A stretch of 64,000 bases of DNA, from contig JBIRBM010000002.1 in NCBI GenBank assembly GCA_044326545.1, forward strand, positions 124,001 to 188,000. The letters run 5' to 3'. Shown piece by piece: positions 63,125 through 64,000 of the stretch. Positions within the stretch are counted from its first letter, which is position 1; each line of letters begins with the position of its first letter. The notes under the pieces were generated by a model, which was given only the letters and a program-made list of their open reading frames with translations, did not search any database and was not told the origin of the DNA. The stretch is from JANWJE01 sp044326545. Lineage in GTDB: Bacteria; Chlamydiota; Chlamydiia; Chlamydiales; Parachlamydiaceae. Position numbers and translations under genes: made by a program.

Positions 63125-64000
63125 ATGGATGTATTGAAAATTACGGGAGGAAAACCTCTTAAAGGGCATGTAAAAGCGGCTGGTGCAAAAAATGCAATGA
63201 CAAAATTGCTTGTTGCATCCCTTCTATCTGATAAAAGATGTGTGTTTTACAATGTTCCCAATATCGGGGATGTCGAGGTCACGGTTGCTTTATGCGAAGA
63301 AATTGGCATGGAAGTGAAGTGGGATCGACAGGCGGGGACAATGGAAGTGATCACCAAGGAACTTAAGACCAGCTATGTCCCCCAGCGCTTTTGTGGATCG
63401 AATCGTATTCCGATCTTAATGATAGGCGCTCTTTTAGGAAGAACAGATCAAGACATTATTGTTCCTACGACAGGCGGATGCCCGATTGGCCAGCGTCCTG
63501 TTGATTTTCATCTTCAAGCTTTGGAGAAATTGGGAGCGGTTATTGAGTATCGAGGAATGAAAAGAGAGGGAGCTTATTTCGCTTCTGCTCATCACGGCCT
63601 GAAAGGAACCTTGATCGTTCTGCCTTATCCTTCGGTCGGGGCCACGGAAAATACAATTTTAGCCGGTGTGACTGCAAGAGGAAATACCACGATAAAGAAT
63701 GCGGCGATGGAGCCCGAAGTGATTGAATTGATTTTATTTTTGCAAAAGCTTGGGGCTATTATTACGATTGATGTCGATCGGACGATTCGGATTAAAGGAA
63801 CGCGCCGTTTTTATGAAGTTGAGCATACCGTGATTCCTGATCGGATCGAGGCTGCCTCTTGGGGGATGGCTGCCATTAGTACAAAAGGACGCGTTTTTGT
63901 AGAAGGAGCCCAACATGTTAATATGGTCACCTTCTTGAATAAGATTCGAGAGGTGGGAGGCGGATTTGAAATCAAAAGTCATGGCATTGAATTTTTCTAC
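63125..64000 (+). CDS. murA: UDP-N-acetylglucosamine 1-carboxyvinyltransferase, 5' part
   Basis: First committed step of peptidoglycan synthesis, adding enolpyruvate to UDP-GlcNAc. The start DVLKITGGKPLKGHVKAAGAKNA, the loop GGCPIGQRPVDFHL with Cys119, and TENTILAGVTARG are family signatures. The gene runs off the window after about 290 codons of an expected 430-450. The loop Cys is present, whereas C. trachomatis MurA is known to have Asp there. Confidence 0.93.
   Translation, partial: MDVLKITGGKPLKGHVKAAGAKNAMTKLLVASLLSDKRCVFYNVPNIGDVEVTVALCEEIGMEVKWDRQAGTMEVITKELKTSYVPQRFCGSNRIPILMIGALLGRTDQDIIVPTTGGCPIGQRPVDFHLQALEKLGAVIEYRGMKREGAYFASAHHGLKGTLIVLPYPSVGATENTILAGVTARGNTTIKNAAMEPEVIELILFLQKLGAIITIDVDRTIRIKGTRRFYEVEHTVIPDRIEAASWGMAAISTKGRVFVEGAQHVNMVTFLNKIREVGGGFEIKSHGIEFFY

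Noticed and set aside
1..64000. CRISPR arrays, tRNA genes, prophage
   Set aside because: No regular spacer-repeat series, cloverleaf-type sequences or phage structural genes were seen by eye.

Overview
The window looks like a piece of chromosome from an environmental (amoeba-type, Parachlamydiales-like) member of the Chlamydiae. The main evidence is gene order. Several blocks match pairs or runs that I recall from the Chlamydia trachomatis genome: sdhC-sdhA-sdhB; mnmG followed by lplA; UPF0158-dapF-clpP-glyA; lon, rnz and xerC close together; cysJ next to ispF; exbB-exbD with a TonB-like protein; and a CT398-type zinc-ribbon protein. The larger set of transporters, secreted proteins, repeats and accessory genes points away from the reduced Chlamydiaceae. 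I cannot name the genus from the sequence alone. No tRNA, 5S/16S/23S rRNA or CRISPR array was seen; the one structural RNA is RNase P RNA.

Layout. 0-6.4 kb: an unknown gene, the three-gene succinate dehydrogenase operon, and a cyclic-nucleotide-domain patatin lipase. 6.5-14 kb: a kinase-like membrane protein, a ComF-type phosphoribosyltransferase, a small cell-envelope glycosylation group (GT92, a two-helix membrane protein, an ArnT/PMT-like transferase), a CPBP protease, a cyclase-family hydrolase and a secreted Ig-like protein. 14.2-17.2 kb: a 29-residue basic ribosomal-type protein, mnmG and lplA. 17.5-23.5 kb (minus strand): secreted unknown, UPF0158 protein with a chromatin-protein-like tail, dapF, clpP, glyA and a small beta-rich protein. 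24.1-25.3 kb: CT398-like gene and rnpB. 25.5-32.2 kb: ferredoxin-reductase-like protein with an odd N-terminus, a secreted HExxH protein, an amino acid permease, a TrmH-family methyltransferase and an ABC-F protein.

32.5-39.6 kb: three adjacent genes that look like secreted effectors (one with a C39/papain-like Cys-His-Asp set, one matching YopJ-type acetyltransferases), the methionine importer metNIQ, and a coiled-coil protein. 40-49 kb: an IS remnant, a divergent MFS exporter/LysR pair, and a mostly minus-strand run xerC, rnz, rhomboid, heptose-phosphate adenylyltransferase, lon.

49-53 kb holds the most unusual item: a nitrile-hydratase-leader (NHLP) RiPP precursor with a double-glycine site and a very short core, followed by a full-length LanB-type dehydratase, with no cyclase, protease or exporter nearby. 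It is surrounded by long palindromes that could act as RNA switches or be small mobile elements. 53-58 kb: ExbB/ExbD/TonB-like energiser, a zinc-ribbon protein and a large TPR protein. 58-64 kb: an S9 peptidase, a CysJ-like reductase, ispF, an unknown gene and the start of murA.

Repeats are a second theme. Three 163-bp copies of one palindromic element lie at 25.4, 42.4 and 61.3 kb; paired base changes between copies keep the stem intact. Other long hairpins lie between genes or across start regions. Several starts were moved to internal ATG or GTG codons where a ribosome-binding site or overlap supports this.
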